This document shows positions 1 through 7,062 of a stretch of DNA of 18,675 nt, piece by piece. The translations under genes were made by a program, and so were the position numbers. Origin of the DNA: Deltaproteobacteria bacterium (lineage in GTDB: Bacteria; Desulfobacterota; Deferrimicrobia; Deferrimicrobiales; Deferrimicrobiaceae). Each line of letters begins with the position of its first letter. The first letter of the stretch is position 1. The DNA lies in the NCBI GenBank assembly GCA_003105225.1, contig PQAK01000001.1:3987-22661 (forward strand), given 5' to 3'. The notes beneath the pieces are model-generated. The model ran no database searches. It was not told the DNA's origin and saw nothing but the letters and a program-made list of their open reading frames with translations.

Positions 1-722
1 GGGAGGGACTGTGCGCCGTGACCGGGCTCCCCGGCAGGCGCCGCGTCTTTCCCGCCGGGGGGGAACTGCTCGAAGTCGCCGTAGCAAAGCCGCCGGCGGT
101 GCGGGAGACTTCCCCTCCCCCGGCGTTCGACCTGTCGTTTGTCGCGGATTGGCCGGCCCCGCCCTCGACGCCGCTGCCCGTCCTGCGCGAGCCGATCTCC
201 CTCAAGGAGTTCCACGACCGGGAGAAGGGGAAGCGGTTCGGCGAGAAGGTCCACCTTGCGCTGGAGGCCGCTCCCCCCGTATCCGCATCCTGGCCCCCGC
301 CCGAGCCGCCGCCTCCCGCCGTTTCCTGGGGAGAAGGCGAAGAGGCCCGGTGGGAGGAGATCCGGCGGAAGATTTCTTCGAGCGCATTCCACGGGGAGCT
401 GCGCGGGATGTCGCTTGTGGGTACGGAAGTCCCGCTGCTGGCGTGCGGGAACGACATGGCGAGGGAGGAGCGGGCGGACCTGGTCGTCCGCGCGCCGCGT
501 CCGCCGGGGGGGGGGGCGCGGCAGGATGCGGAGCATTGGGTGATCGACTACAAGACGGGGCGCAGGGAAAGGGAAACGGAGGAAAACTACCTGGGGCAGG
601 TGCGCGCGTACATGTCGATTCTCTCCGGGGCCTGGAAAGTCCCGGTCCGTGGATTCATCTGGTACGTCGAGACCGGCGATGCGGTGGAGGTAACGCCTAC
701 GAAGCCCCCACGAGCCGGATAA
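1..722 (+). CDS. C-terminal part of AddA/RecB-type helicase-nuclease, PD-(D/E)XK domain (5' end outside window)
   Basis: The reading frame is open to the left edge (first full codon at 3) and ends with TAA at 720-722, so only about 240 C-terminal residues are present. The visible part carries the RecB-family nuclease signature in order: GEKVHLALEA with the conserved His near 252, a GTEVPL segment near 420, the acidic ADLVV strand near 474, the catalytic IDYKTG (D-x-K) near 543-560, and the QVRAYM (Q-x-x-x-Y) motif near 597-614. In AddA and RecB-like proteins this domain cuts DNA during double-strand-break repair and follows UvrD-type helicase domains, which would lie outside the window. The codon phase is very GC-rich and includes an 11-G run at 506-516. 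Its function is unrelated to the polysaccharide genes. A stand-alone RecB-like nuclease is possible but less likely, because the fragment begins with no start or leader and is already inside a larger frame. Confidence 0.8.
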   Translation, partial: EGLCAVTGLPGRRRVFPAGGELLEVAVAKPPAVRETSPPPAFDLSFVADWPAPPSTPLPVLREPISLKEFHDREKGKRFGEKVHLALEAAPPVSASWPPPEPPPPAVSWGEGEEARWEEIRRKISSSAFHGELRGMSLVGTEVPLLACGNDMAREERADLVVRAPRPPGGGARQDAEHWVIDYKTGRRERETEENYLGQVRAYMSILSGAWKVPVRGFIWYVETGDAVEVTPTKPPRAG

Positions 723-879
723 GGTCGTTCGCCTTCTTCCGGAGCTCTTCCGTGAACTCGACGGTGTGGACGGCCTTGAAGTGCTCGGCCATCTTCCGGT
801 CGATTTCCTCTTCCTTTTCGGCGCGGATCTCGAACGCGCAGTTGAACCCCATCGCCCGGCAGGTCAGTCTTTTTTCCAT
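697..879 (-). CDS. DUF1059-family small protein
   Basis: This 60-residue protein matches the DUF1059 pattern: a short N-terminal segment with two Cys (LTCRAMGFNCAFEIRAE), an acidic EEEIDRKMAEH helix, the central KAVHTVEFTEEL segment, and a C-terminal amphipathic helix. The length is normal for the family, and no function is established for it. The ATG at 877-879 is preceded by a strong Shine-Dalgarno (GGAGGTG on the minus strand, 884-890). The stop lies inside the last 26 bases of the convergent nuclease gene. A candidate promoter sits at 939-967. It appears to be a single-gene unit between the nuclease gene and the polysaccharide locus. Family assignment is by sequence pattern only. Confidence 0.8.
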   Translation of the reverse strand: MEKRLTCRAMGFNCAFEIRAEKEEEIDRKMAEHFKAVHTVEFTEELRKKANDLIRLVGAS

Positions 880-938
880 CGCCCACCTCCGTTGCGGGAT
901 CCCGTTGTCGTTGCGGCAATGTATCCAGGCCTGTTTAT

Positions 939-967
939 ATAGTACCCGGAAACGCGCGGGCGCTCAA
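939..967 (-). promoter_or_regulatory. Candidate sigma-70 promoter for the DUF1059 gene
   Basis: On the minus strand TTGAGC (962-967) is separated by exactly 17 bases from TACTAT (939-944). Each hexamer matches four of six consensus positions. It lies about 60 bases upstream of the DUF1059 start, in the non-coding gap 880-1018. I see no convincing hairpin terminator in that gap for the dehydratase gene that ends at 1019, so read-through into the DUF1059 gene is also possible. Confidence 0.35.
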
Positions 968-1018
968 TGTGAACAATACTTAGGGACGTTCTTAAAGAAA
1001 CCCTGGCGGAAAATCTTC

Positions 1019-2974
1019 TCAGTGGATGGATTTGGAGGGGAGGGAAACGGGGACGGGTGATTCCATGCCGTGGAATTCGTAGTGCGGGGTGTACCCCTTG
1101 GCGAGCACCTTCAGGTGGCGGACGACGCTGGGGCGGTCTCCCTGGATGGCGAAATCGATCAGGAGATTGAGCTGGCGGTTCCAGTCCGCGGGCATGTGCC
1201 CGTTGCCGATCATCTTCATCACCTTCGGGTGGGAGGTGCGGACGACGTCCTCCCCCTCGACGACCAGCTCCTCGTGGAGCTTCTCGCCGGGGCGCAGGCC
1301 CGTGAAGACGATCTCGGCGTCCACGCCCAGCTCCTTGCCCGACAGGCGGATCAGGTTCTTCGCCAGGTCGACGATCTTCACCGGCTCCCCCATGTCCAGG
1401 ACGAAGACCTCTCCCCCCTCCCCCATCGCGCCGGCCTGCAGGATCAGGCCCGCGGCCTCCGGGATCAGCATGAAGTAGCGCGACGCCTCGGGGTGGGTGA
1501 CGGTGAGCTTCCCCGTCGTTTCGAGCTGCCTGCGGAAGATGGGGATGACGCTGCCCACGCTGTCCAGGACGTTGCCGAACCGGACGGCGACGAAGGTCGT
1601 CTCCTTCCCCGCACCGTTCATGTTCTGGAGGATCAGCTCCGCCACGCGCTTGGTCGCCCCCATCACGTTCGTGGGGCGCACCGCCTTGTCGGTGGACACG
1701 AGGACGAACCGCTCCACGCCGTACTCCGCGGCCGCTTCCGCGACGATCCGCGTGCCCAGGACGTTGTTTTTCACCGCCTCCACGGGGTGATACTCCATCA
1801 TGGGGACATGCTTGTAGGCGGCCGCGTGGTAGATGATCGAGGGCAGGTGCTTGGCGAGGATCTCCTTGACCCGCCACCGGTCGCGGACATCCCCGATCAC
1901 CGGCACGATGGGGACATTGGGAAACGTTTCATGCATCTCGTTTTCCAGGTCGAACAGCGAGCTCTCCGCAGCCTCGAACATCACCAGCCGGGCCGGTGAC
2001 AGTTTCGCGATCTGCCGGCACAGCTCCGAACCGATCGACCCCGCGGCGCCGGTCACCATCACCGTGTGCCCCGTGATGTCGCGGCGCAGCAGCTCCGCGT
2101 CGAGCGACACCGGGTCGCGCCCGAGGAGGTCCTTCAGGTCCACGTTGCGCAGCGCCCTGACGCTCACCTTGCCGTCGATCAGTTCCCCCACTCCCGGCAG
2201 GATCCGGAAGCGCGAGGGGATCTTCTTGCAATGCTCGACGATGTGGCGCACCACCGAAGGAGGAGCCGAAGGGATCGCGACGATGACCTCGTCGACCCCG
2301 TGCTTGCGGCAGAGATCCTCGATCTTCTCATGCCCGCCCAGCACCTTCAGCCCGTGAATCCGGGTGCCGATCTTGGCCCGGTCGTCGTCGACGAACCCCA
2401 CCTCGATCATCCCGAGAGAGGGATTCTCCCGGATCTCGCGCGCGATCATCTGGCCGGCAAGCCCCGCGCCGACGATCAGCACGTTCCGGTCGGATTCCCG
2501 GCGAGTGCGCCCGAACGCCTCCCTCCCCGCGCGGATGACGAAGCGGGCCCCGAGGACGATGACGAGCGTGTTTCCCCAATCCAGCAGGTAGATCGACCGG
2601 GGGACATGATATGGCCCCCACAAAATAATGACCGCGCCCGCGAACAGGGCCGATCCCAGCGTACACCCGCCGACGATGGGGAGGACATCCCTGATCGACA
2701 CGTACCGCCACCAGCCGCTGAACAGGCCGAATGAGAGAAACCCCAACGCCTTGGCGATCAGAAGCACAGGCATCGTTCCGATGATGACGGTACGGTATGG
2801 ATCGGGAATTTGGAAATCGAACCGGAGGAGATAGGCCAGGTGAATGGCAAAGATGAAGATCGCCATGTGGAGCAGGAATTTCACCGCCACCCGATAACGC
2901 ATGGCGACATCGACCGGCCCTGATAAGAAGGCAACCGCCTTTTCCCGGAAATCTGTCAGCAACCGCATGTTCAT
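1019..2974 (-). CDS. Membrane-anchored nucleotide-sugar 4,6-dehydratase, FlaA1/WbpM/CapD type
   Basis: This is a long-form (about 651 aa) polysaccharide dehydratase of the FlaA1/WbpM family. These act on the cytoplasmic face of the membrane and convert UDP-GlcNAc to the 4-keto-6-deoxy sugar used for QuiNAc, FucNAc or bacillosamine-type residues. The N-terminal part holds about four hydrophobic segments, then a CoA-binding-like Rossmann region (GAGLAG near residue 169), then the SDR domain with the NAD(P) motif TGAAGSIG near 308-315. The catalytic region shows STDK near 427 and MGATK near 438, so Met replaces the usual SDR Tyr, as is typical of WbpM-type enzymes. The start is uncertain: an in-frame TTG at 2992 follows GAGGAG with no spacing, while the ATG at 2974 lacks a well-placed Shine-Dalgarno; I chose the ATG. 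It is last in the locus and may have its own promoter (3047-3074). Substrate and stereochemistry are inferred from the family. Confidence 0.93.
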   Translation of the reverse strand: MNMRLLTDFREKAVAFLSGPVDVAMRYRVAVKFLLHMAIFIFAIHLAYLLRFDFQIPDPYRTVIIGTMPVLLIAKALGFLSFGLFSGWWRYVSIRDVLPIVGGCTLGSALFAGAVIILWGPYHVPRSIYLLDWGNTLVIVLGARFVIRAGREAFGRTRRESDRNVLIVGAGLAGQMIAREIRENPSLGMIEVGFVDDDRAKIGTRIHGLKVLGGHEKIEDLCRKHGVDEVIVAIPSAPPSVVRHIVEHCKKIPSRFRILPGVGELIDGKVSVRALRNVDLKDLLGRDPVSLDAELLRRDITGHTVMVTGAAGSIGSELCRQIAKLSPARLVMFEAAESSLFDLENEMHETFPNVPIVPVIGDVRDRWRVKEILAKHLPSIIYHAAAYKHVPMMEYHPVEAVKNNVLGTRIVAEAAAEYGVERFVLVSTDKAVRPTNVMGATKRVAELILQNMNGAGKETTFVAVRFGNVLDSVGSVIPIFRRQLETTGKLTVTHPEASRYFMLIPEAAGLILQAGAMGEGGEVFVLDMGEPVKIVDLAKNLIRLSGKELGVDAEIVFTGLRPGEKLHEELVVEGEDVVRTSHPKVMKMIGNGHMPADWNRQLNLLIDFAIQGDRPSVVRHLKVLAKGYTPHYEFHGMESPVPVSLPSKSIH

Positions 2975-3046
2975 AAGAGGGTTTGCCGGCAACTCCTCGA
3001 ACTATGACGTTCAGCCATGACGACGACATCTCGGGGTGACGGAATG

Positions 3047-3074
3047 ATTACATAGTCTCATTTATTTCTTTCAA
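3047..3074 (-). promoter_or_regulatory. Candidate sigma-70 promoter ahead of the dehydratase gene
   Basis: On the minus strand TTGAAA (3069-3074) and TGTAAT (3047-3052) are spaced by 16 bases, each matching five of six consensus positions. It lies in the AT-rich gap between the E1 beta stop (3143) and the dehydratase start, with transcription expected to begin near 3040, leaving a leader of about 50-65 bases. It would allow the dehydratase to be expressed apart from the upstream genes. Nothing else recognisable was found in 2993-3142: no hairpin with a U-tract and no small gene with a convincing ribosome site. Confidence 0.4.
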
Positions 3075-3142
3075 TCCGCAATCGTGTTGTCGGCAGGAAT
3101 GGAAATATCTTTTTATAACCTTCAAATCACTACGATATCTTT

Positions 3143-4144
3143 CTAAATTTTTAAATCGGCACCAACCAGCTGCATTATTGTATCGACGATATTCCTTGAA
3201 CTTATATAATAGTTTTCCTCGAGTGACCGGCTGGCCGGAGCCGGAATATCGGGAAGCGTCACCCTTCGGATCGGGGATTTCAAACAGCCGATAGAATTCT
3301 CCGAGATAACGGCAGAAATTTCGGCGGCCAATCCGCACATCTTCCATCCGGGGTCCACGATGACGGCCCGGCCCGTTTTTTCGACCGATGCCAGGATCAG
3401 ATCGACGTCCAACGGTTTCACCGTTCGCAGATCGACCACCTCCACATCGATACCGGACGGCTCGAGGGTGGAAGCGGCTTTGACCGCCTCTCCGACTAAA
3501 TAGGACGATGCGATCACCGAGACGTCCTTTCCTTCCCGCCTCACGATCCCTTTCCCGATGGGAACCGAATACAGTTCCTCGGGAACATCATCTTCGGTGT
3601 TGTACAACCAGCGGTCATCCACATACACCACCGGGTTGTCGTCCTCAATGGCGGCCACCATCAATCCCTTTGCGTCATATGCGGTCGACGGCATGACAAC
3701 CTTCAGACCGGGAGCATGCGAAAACATCGCGTGCAGCGCCTGCGAGTGCTGGGCCGCCTGTTCGCCGCCTCGATTGATCACTCCCCAGAAGACCACCGGA
3801 ACGGAAACCTTCCCGCCGTTCATGTACGACCAGTTGGCCGCTTCGTTGACGATGGGGTCGAAGGCGTACAGCATGAAGTCCATCCTGGGATGGACGGCGA
3901 TCGCCCGCATCCCCGCCAGCGAAGCCCCGATGGCGGCCCCGGTCATCGCGTTTTCCGATACCGGCGTATCGATCACCCGTTGCTCGCCGAATTTCTTTAT
4001 CAATCCCTGGGCGGTGTTCCCGACGTACCAGGGACTTTTCACCCCCTGCCCGATAAGGATGACGGATGGATCCCGTTCCATCATCTGGGTGAGCGCCTCA
4101 TTGATCGCGAGGCTGTAGGTCAGCCTTCTAGTTTTTATAGACAT
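3143..4144 (-). CDS. E1 beta subunit of a thiamine-diphosphate 2-oxoacid dehydrogenase-like enzyme
   Basis: A full-length 333-residue transketolase-like beta subunit of the pyruvate/acetoin/branched-chain 2-oxoacid dehydrogenase E1 family. Landmarks are TPVSE near residues 60-64 (the Glu that activates ThDP), the AAIGASLAG helix, DPIVNEAA, the QHSQ active-site motif near 132-135, and PGLKVVMPST near 145. The C-terminal transketolase-C domain includes VVDLRTVKPLD and the VIVDPGWKMCG segment. It forms an alpha2beta2 enzyme with the upstream alpha subunit, with ThDP bound at the subunit interface. Its ATG lies inside the alpha gene (17-base overlap), which indicates translational coupling. No lipoyl E2 or E3 gene is nearby, so a normal dehydrogenase complex is not encoded here. 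A role in making a modified sugar is inferred from the locus. Pyruvate, 2-oxobutyrate or branched 2-oxoacids are all possible donors. Confidence 0.93.
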   Translation of the reverse strand: MSIKTRRLTYSLAINEALTQMMERDPSVILIGQGVKSPWYVGNTAQGLIKKFGEQRVIDTPVSENAMTGAAIGASLAGMRAIAVHPRMDFMLYAFDPIVNEAANWSYMNGGKVSVPVVFWGVINRGGEQAAQHSQALHAMFSHAPGLKVVMPSTAYDAKGLMVAAIEDDNPVVYVDDRWLYNTEDDVPEELYSVPIGKGIVRREGKDVSVIASSYLVGEAVKAASTLEPSGIDVEVVDLRTVKPLDVDLILASVEKTGRAVIVDPGWKMCGLAAEISAVISENSIGCLKSPIRRVTLPDIPAPASRSLEENYYISSRNIVDTIMQLVGADLKI

Positions 4145-5108
4145 ACAGGCTCAACTCCTCTTTTTTGGGGAAGGAACTGTTGCGTGCGAAGTCCTGCGCT
4201 TCGAGAACTTCATTTTCCGCTTGAGCCTGGATCTCCTTCAGTTCGCGCAGCGAGGCGATGCGTTTCTTCAGGATGTGCCGTTCGATCCTCTTGATGGGAT
4301 CCTTCCTGCGCCACTTTTCGATTTCCGCCGGCGGACGGATATCCGTATGGCTCCCCTGGATGTTGTCGTCCGGGCCGACATGACCATGCATCCTGTAGGT
4401 CATGCATTCCAGGAAGACGGGGCCCCTCCCCTTGCGGCAGAGATCCACGGCCTTCCGGGCGGCGCCATGAACCTCGAGGACATCGTTCCCGTCGACCCGA
4501 TGGCTCTGTTCGCCGAAAGGAATCCCAAGCTCGAAGATCTTGCGGCTGACACGGATTTCATCGATCGGGAGATGCGTGGAATAGAGGTTGTTTTCGCATA
4601 CGAAGAGGATCGGCAATTTCTTCAGCGCCGCGAAATTGAGCGATTCGCAAAGGACCCCTTCACCGGTGGCGCCGTCTCCGAAAAAGCTGACGGCGACCCT
4701 TCCGTCGTTCCGGGTTTTCGCGGCGAGCGCCGCCCCTAGCGCCAAGGGGATCGTCCCCGCCACGATGGGAGCGGACCCCATCATCCCGATGGAAGGATCG
4801 ACGAGATGCATCGACCCCCCCCTTCCGCGAGAACATCCCGTCTCCCTGCAGAAAACCTCCGCGACCATCTCGTGCATTTTGCCGCCCTTGGCCAGGAAAT
4901 GCCCGTGGGAACGGTGATTCCCGAATATGTAATCTTCCTTCTCAAGGGCGGCGCATACACCGGCGGCCACGGCTTCCTGCCCGGTGCACAAATGCACGGG
5001 GCATCGGATCTCCCTGCTGAGGATCGGAGCGATAAAACTTTCCTCGCACACCCGTATCCGAACCATCGTGCGGTAAAGATCGATCACCGTATTACTGTCC
5101 GGCTTCAT
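4128..5108 (-). CDS. E1 alpha subunit of a thiamine-diphosphate 2-oxoacid dehydrogenase-like enzyme
   Basis: A 326-residue E1 alpha subunit. It shows the family order: HLCTGQEAVAAGVCAAL near 39-55, the YIFGNHRSHGH segment near 60-70, GRGGSMHL near 95-102, and the ThDP-binding motif GDGATGEG near 144-151 ending in ENN near 172-174. The active-site loop YRMHGHVGPDD near 238 keeps its conserved His. The decarboxylation half-reaction should therefore be intact. The start ATG follows a good GGAGGG site, overlaps the aldo/keto reductase gene by 17 bases, and the beta gene overlaps its 3' end by 17 bases. Length is slightly shorter than many housekeeping PdhA proteins and matches the compact acetoin/2-oxoacid type. 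Its setting among sugar-nucleotide genes without E2/E3 argues against central metabolism. Confidence 0.93.
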   Translation of the reverse strand: MKPDSNTVIDLYRTMVRIRVCEESFIAPILSREIRCPVHLCTGQEAVAAGVCAALEKEDYIFGNHRSHGHFLAKGGKMHEMVAEVFCRETGCSRGRGGSMHLVDPSIGMMGSAPIVAGTIPLALGAALAAKTRNDGRVAVSFFGDGATGEGVLCESLNFAALKKLPILFVCENNLYSTHLPIDEIRVSRKIFELGIPFGEQSHRVDGNDVLEVHGAARKAVDLCRKGRGPVFLECMTYRMHGHVGPDDNIQGSHTDIRPPAEIEKWRRKDPIKRIERHILKKRIASLRELKEIQAQAENEVLEAQDFARNSSFPKKEELSLYVYKN

Positions 5109-6036
5109 TCGCCCTCCCCAGGAAATCCAGATACTCGCGATCCTCCTTCTCCAGACGCCACCCGACGGCTCCTGCGTTTTCGGACACCTGTTCTTCGGTC
5201 TTGACGCCGACCAGGGCGCACGATACCGAAGGTTGTTCCAGCACCCACCGGATGGCCACCTGGCTCGGTGTCCTCCGATACTTGGTCGCCATCTTGATTA
5301 CATTCTCGACGATTCCCGCATAGCGAACCAGGTTTTTCCTGAATTCCGGATCCGTCTCCCTCGTATCGCGCTCGCCGAAACGGCTGGCTTGGCCGTACTT
5401 CCCGGACAACAATCCCCTGGCCAGCACGCCGTATACCAGGGTGGCGATGCCTTGCTGCCCCTGGTAATCCGCTAAATCTCTCGTCGTCTGCCGAAACACC
5501 AGGCTGAACGGCAATTGGGCGGAATCCATCTTTCCCGATCCCGGGATCCTGCGAAAATCGGAGATCGGAAGATTGGAACACCCGATATACCGAATCTTCC
5601 CCTCTTCCTGCAAACGAAGCAGCGTCTCGAAAACAGCTGGCAGCGGTGTCACACCGTCATGCCAATGGAGTTGATACAACGGGATGCAATCCGTCCGCAA
5701 TCTCCTCAGGCTCCCCTCCAGAGCTTTTCGGATATAGCCGATGCTGCAATCCTTGATCGTCCTGCCGGATTCATCCCACCGGACGCCGAATTTCGTCGCC
5801 ACAATGACGTCCTTGATCCTGCCCTCCAGCGCCCTCGCCAAGATTTCCTCGGAATGTCCAAAGCCATACACATCTGCCGTATCGAATAACGTGATCCCCG
5901 AATCCAGCGCCCTGCGAATCGCCGCTATCGACTGCGGGTCCTCCACGGCGCCATACCCGTGGCCGCCGATCGCCCATCCTCCGAATCCGACAACCGAAAT
6001 GATTACACCGGCATCTCCGAGCTTCGTGTATTCCAA
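5092..6036 (-). CDS. Aldo/keto reductase
   Basis: A 314-residue NADPH-dependent aldo/keto reductase with a TIM-barrel fold. The catalytic tetrad is visible: Asp52 and Tyr57 in FDTADVYG, Lys82 in ATKFG, and His124 in YQLHWHD. The C-terminal cofactor region is also present (VSCALVGVKTEEQV). The start is a TTG at 6034-6036, four bases beyond the stop of the upstream dehydrogenase gene, with a GAGG Shine-Dalgarno inside that gene's 3' end, so expression is coupled. It is co-transcribed with the E1 pair, which suggests it reduces a carbonyl on the product of that enzyme or a keto-sugar intermediate. That role is inference; the family reduces many aldehydes and ketones. Confidence 0.92.
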   Translation of the reverse strand: MEYTKLGDAGVIISVVGFGGWAIGGHGYGAVEDPQSIAAIRRALDSGITLFDTADVYGFGHSEEILARALEGRIKDVIVATKFGVRWDESGRTIKDCSIGYIRKALEGSLRRLRTDCIPLYQLHWHDGVTPLPAVFETLLRLQEEGKIRYIGCSNLPISDFRRIPGSGKMDSAQLPFSLVFRQTTRDLADYQGQQGIATLVYGVLARGLLSGKYGQASRFGERDTRETDPEFRKNLVRYAGIVENVIKMATKYRRTPSQVAIRWVLEQPSVSCALVGVKTEEQVSENAGAVGWRLEKEDREYLDFLGRANEAGQ

Positions 6037-6039
6037 GGC

Positions 6040-6993
6040 TTAACGCCTCATGCCTTTCAGAAACGGGTGATACTCCCCCTTCATGGGCGATTCTTTCGCA
6101 TTCCCTATCTCATAAACGGTTTCAATGGAGGGTTTCGCATCGTCGAGGCCGAAACCGTTCCCCGCAAGGATCCGTTCGTAACTAACCGTGTGGAGATCGC
6201 CGAACCCGTCCGAGAATTCGATTTCCTTGCCATTGACCGTGATGGATCGATAGGTCGTTTTCCCGCGGCTCCTGGCATCGTCCGGCAAATCCTCCCCGTT
6301 GATGGACAGGAACCAGCGAATCCTGGCCCGCTCCAGTTCCAGAAACCCGGCCGCCTTGGTCACCTGCGAGAGGTGCACCGCGCTCCACTGGACCTTTCCG
6401 AAGATCCATTGCAGCATGTCGAAGAAATGCACACCGATATTGGCGGCGATTCCCCCCGATTTATCCATGTTGCCTTTCCAGGATATGAGATACCAGTGGC
6501 CGCGGGAGGTGATGTAGGTCAGATCGATTTCCGCCTTCCGGTCGAAGGGCTCCCTCTCCATTTTCGCTTTTAGCTCCTGGATGGCGGGATGCAGCCGCAA
6601 CTGGAGGATGGCATTCACTCTCTTCCCGTTCTCTTCCTCCATTTCCTTCAAGGCATCCACATTCCAGGGAGCAAGGACGAGAGGCTTTTCGCAGATCGCA
6701 TGTGCGCCGATCCTCAAGGCAAATCGTATGTGGGCATCATGGAGGTAATTCGGCGAAGCGATGCTGACGTAATGGATTTTTTTCTCCGGCCCCTGGCGCT
6801 TGAGCTTTTCCGCATGACGATCGAACCGCTCGAACTCCACGAAGAAGTCGGCTTCGGGGAAATAGCTGTCGATGATCCCGACGGAATCATATTTATCCAA
6901 CGCCGCCACCAGGCGGTTCCCCGTCTCCTTGATCGCCTTCATGTGACGTGGTGCGATATACCCTGCCGCGCCGATCAGTGCGAAGTTTTTCAC
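6040..6993 (-). CDS. wbpB: UDP-N-acetylglucosaminuronate 3-dehydrogenase, WbpB/WlbA family (Gfo/Idh/MocA)
   Basis: A 317-residue Gfo/Idh/MocA oxidoreductase that closely follows the WlbA/WbpB pattern. The N-terminal NAD fold begins MKNFALIGAAGYIAPRH; the catalytic EKP (Lys103) and NIGVHFFD (His near 189) motifs follow, with the family-specific GIIDSYFPEADF and LQLRLHPAI segments. WbpB/WlbA oxidises the C3 hydroxyl of UDP-GlcNAcA, recycling NADH with 2-oxoglutarate, to the 3-keto sugar that WbpE then aminates. The start is GTG at 6991-6993 with a good GGAG site six bases upstream. It opens the four-gene coupled block that continues with the aldo/keto reductase and the E1 subunits. The partner N-acetyltransferase (WbpD type) is in this locus at 13415-14065, but the aminotransferase is not in the window. 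Confidence 0.9.
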   Translation of the reverse strand: MKNFALIGAAGYIAPRHMKAIKETGNRLVAALDKYDSVGIIDSYFPEADFFVEFERFDRHAEKLKRQGPEKKIHYVSIASPNYLHDAHIRFALRIGAHAICEKPLVLAPWNVDALKEMEEENGKRVNAILQLRLHPAIQELKAKMEREPFDRKAEIDLTYITSRGHWYLISWKGNMDKSGGIAANIGVHFFDMLQWIFGKVQWSAVHLSQVTKAAGFLELERARIRWFLSINGEDLPDDARSRGKTTYRSITVNGKEIEFSDGFGDLHTVSYERILAGNGFGLDDAKPSIETVYEIGNAKESPMKGEYHPFLKGMRR

Positions 6994-7062
6994 CCGTCTC
7001 TCCTCGGTATCTCCGGATTATTTCGGAAACCAAACGCTGCCGGGCGATTCGACCGCCACGGC

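Noticed and set aside
864..1877. Long minus-strand open frame in another phase of the dehydratase region
   Set aside because: Low-complexity Gly/Arg/Pro-rich product, no ribosome site that matters, and it overlaps the well-supported dehydratase frame.
1070..1999. Long plus-strand open frame opposite the dehydratase gene
   Set aside because: It lies wholly over the dehydratase gene, whose motifs are clear, and its product is an Arg/His/Asp-rich sequence without any recognisable domain: a GC-rich shadow.
3048..3347. Minus-strand frame running past the end of E1 beta into the gap
   Set aside because: Most of it overlaps E1 beta in another phase; no ribosome site, no recognisable domain, and its 3' part covers the candidate promoter.
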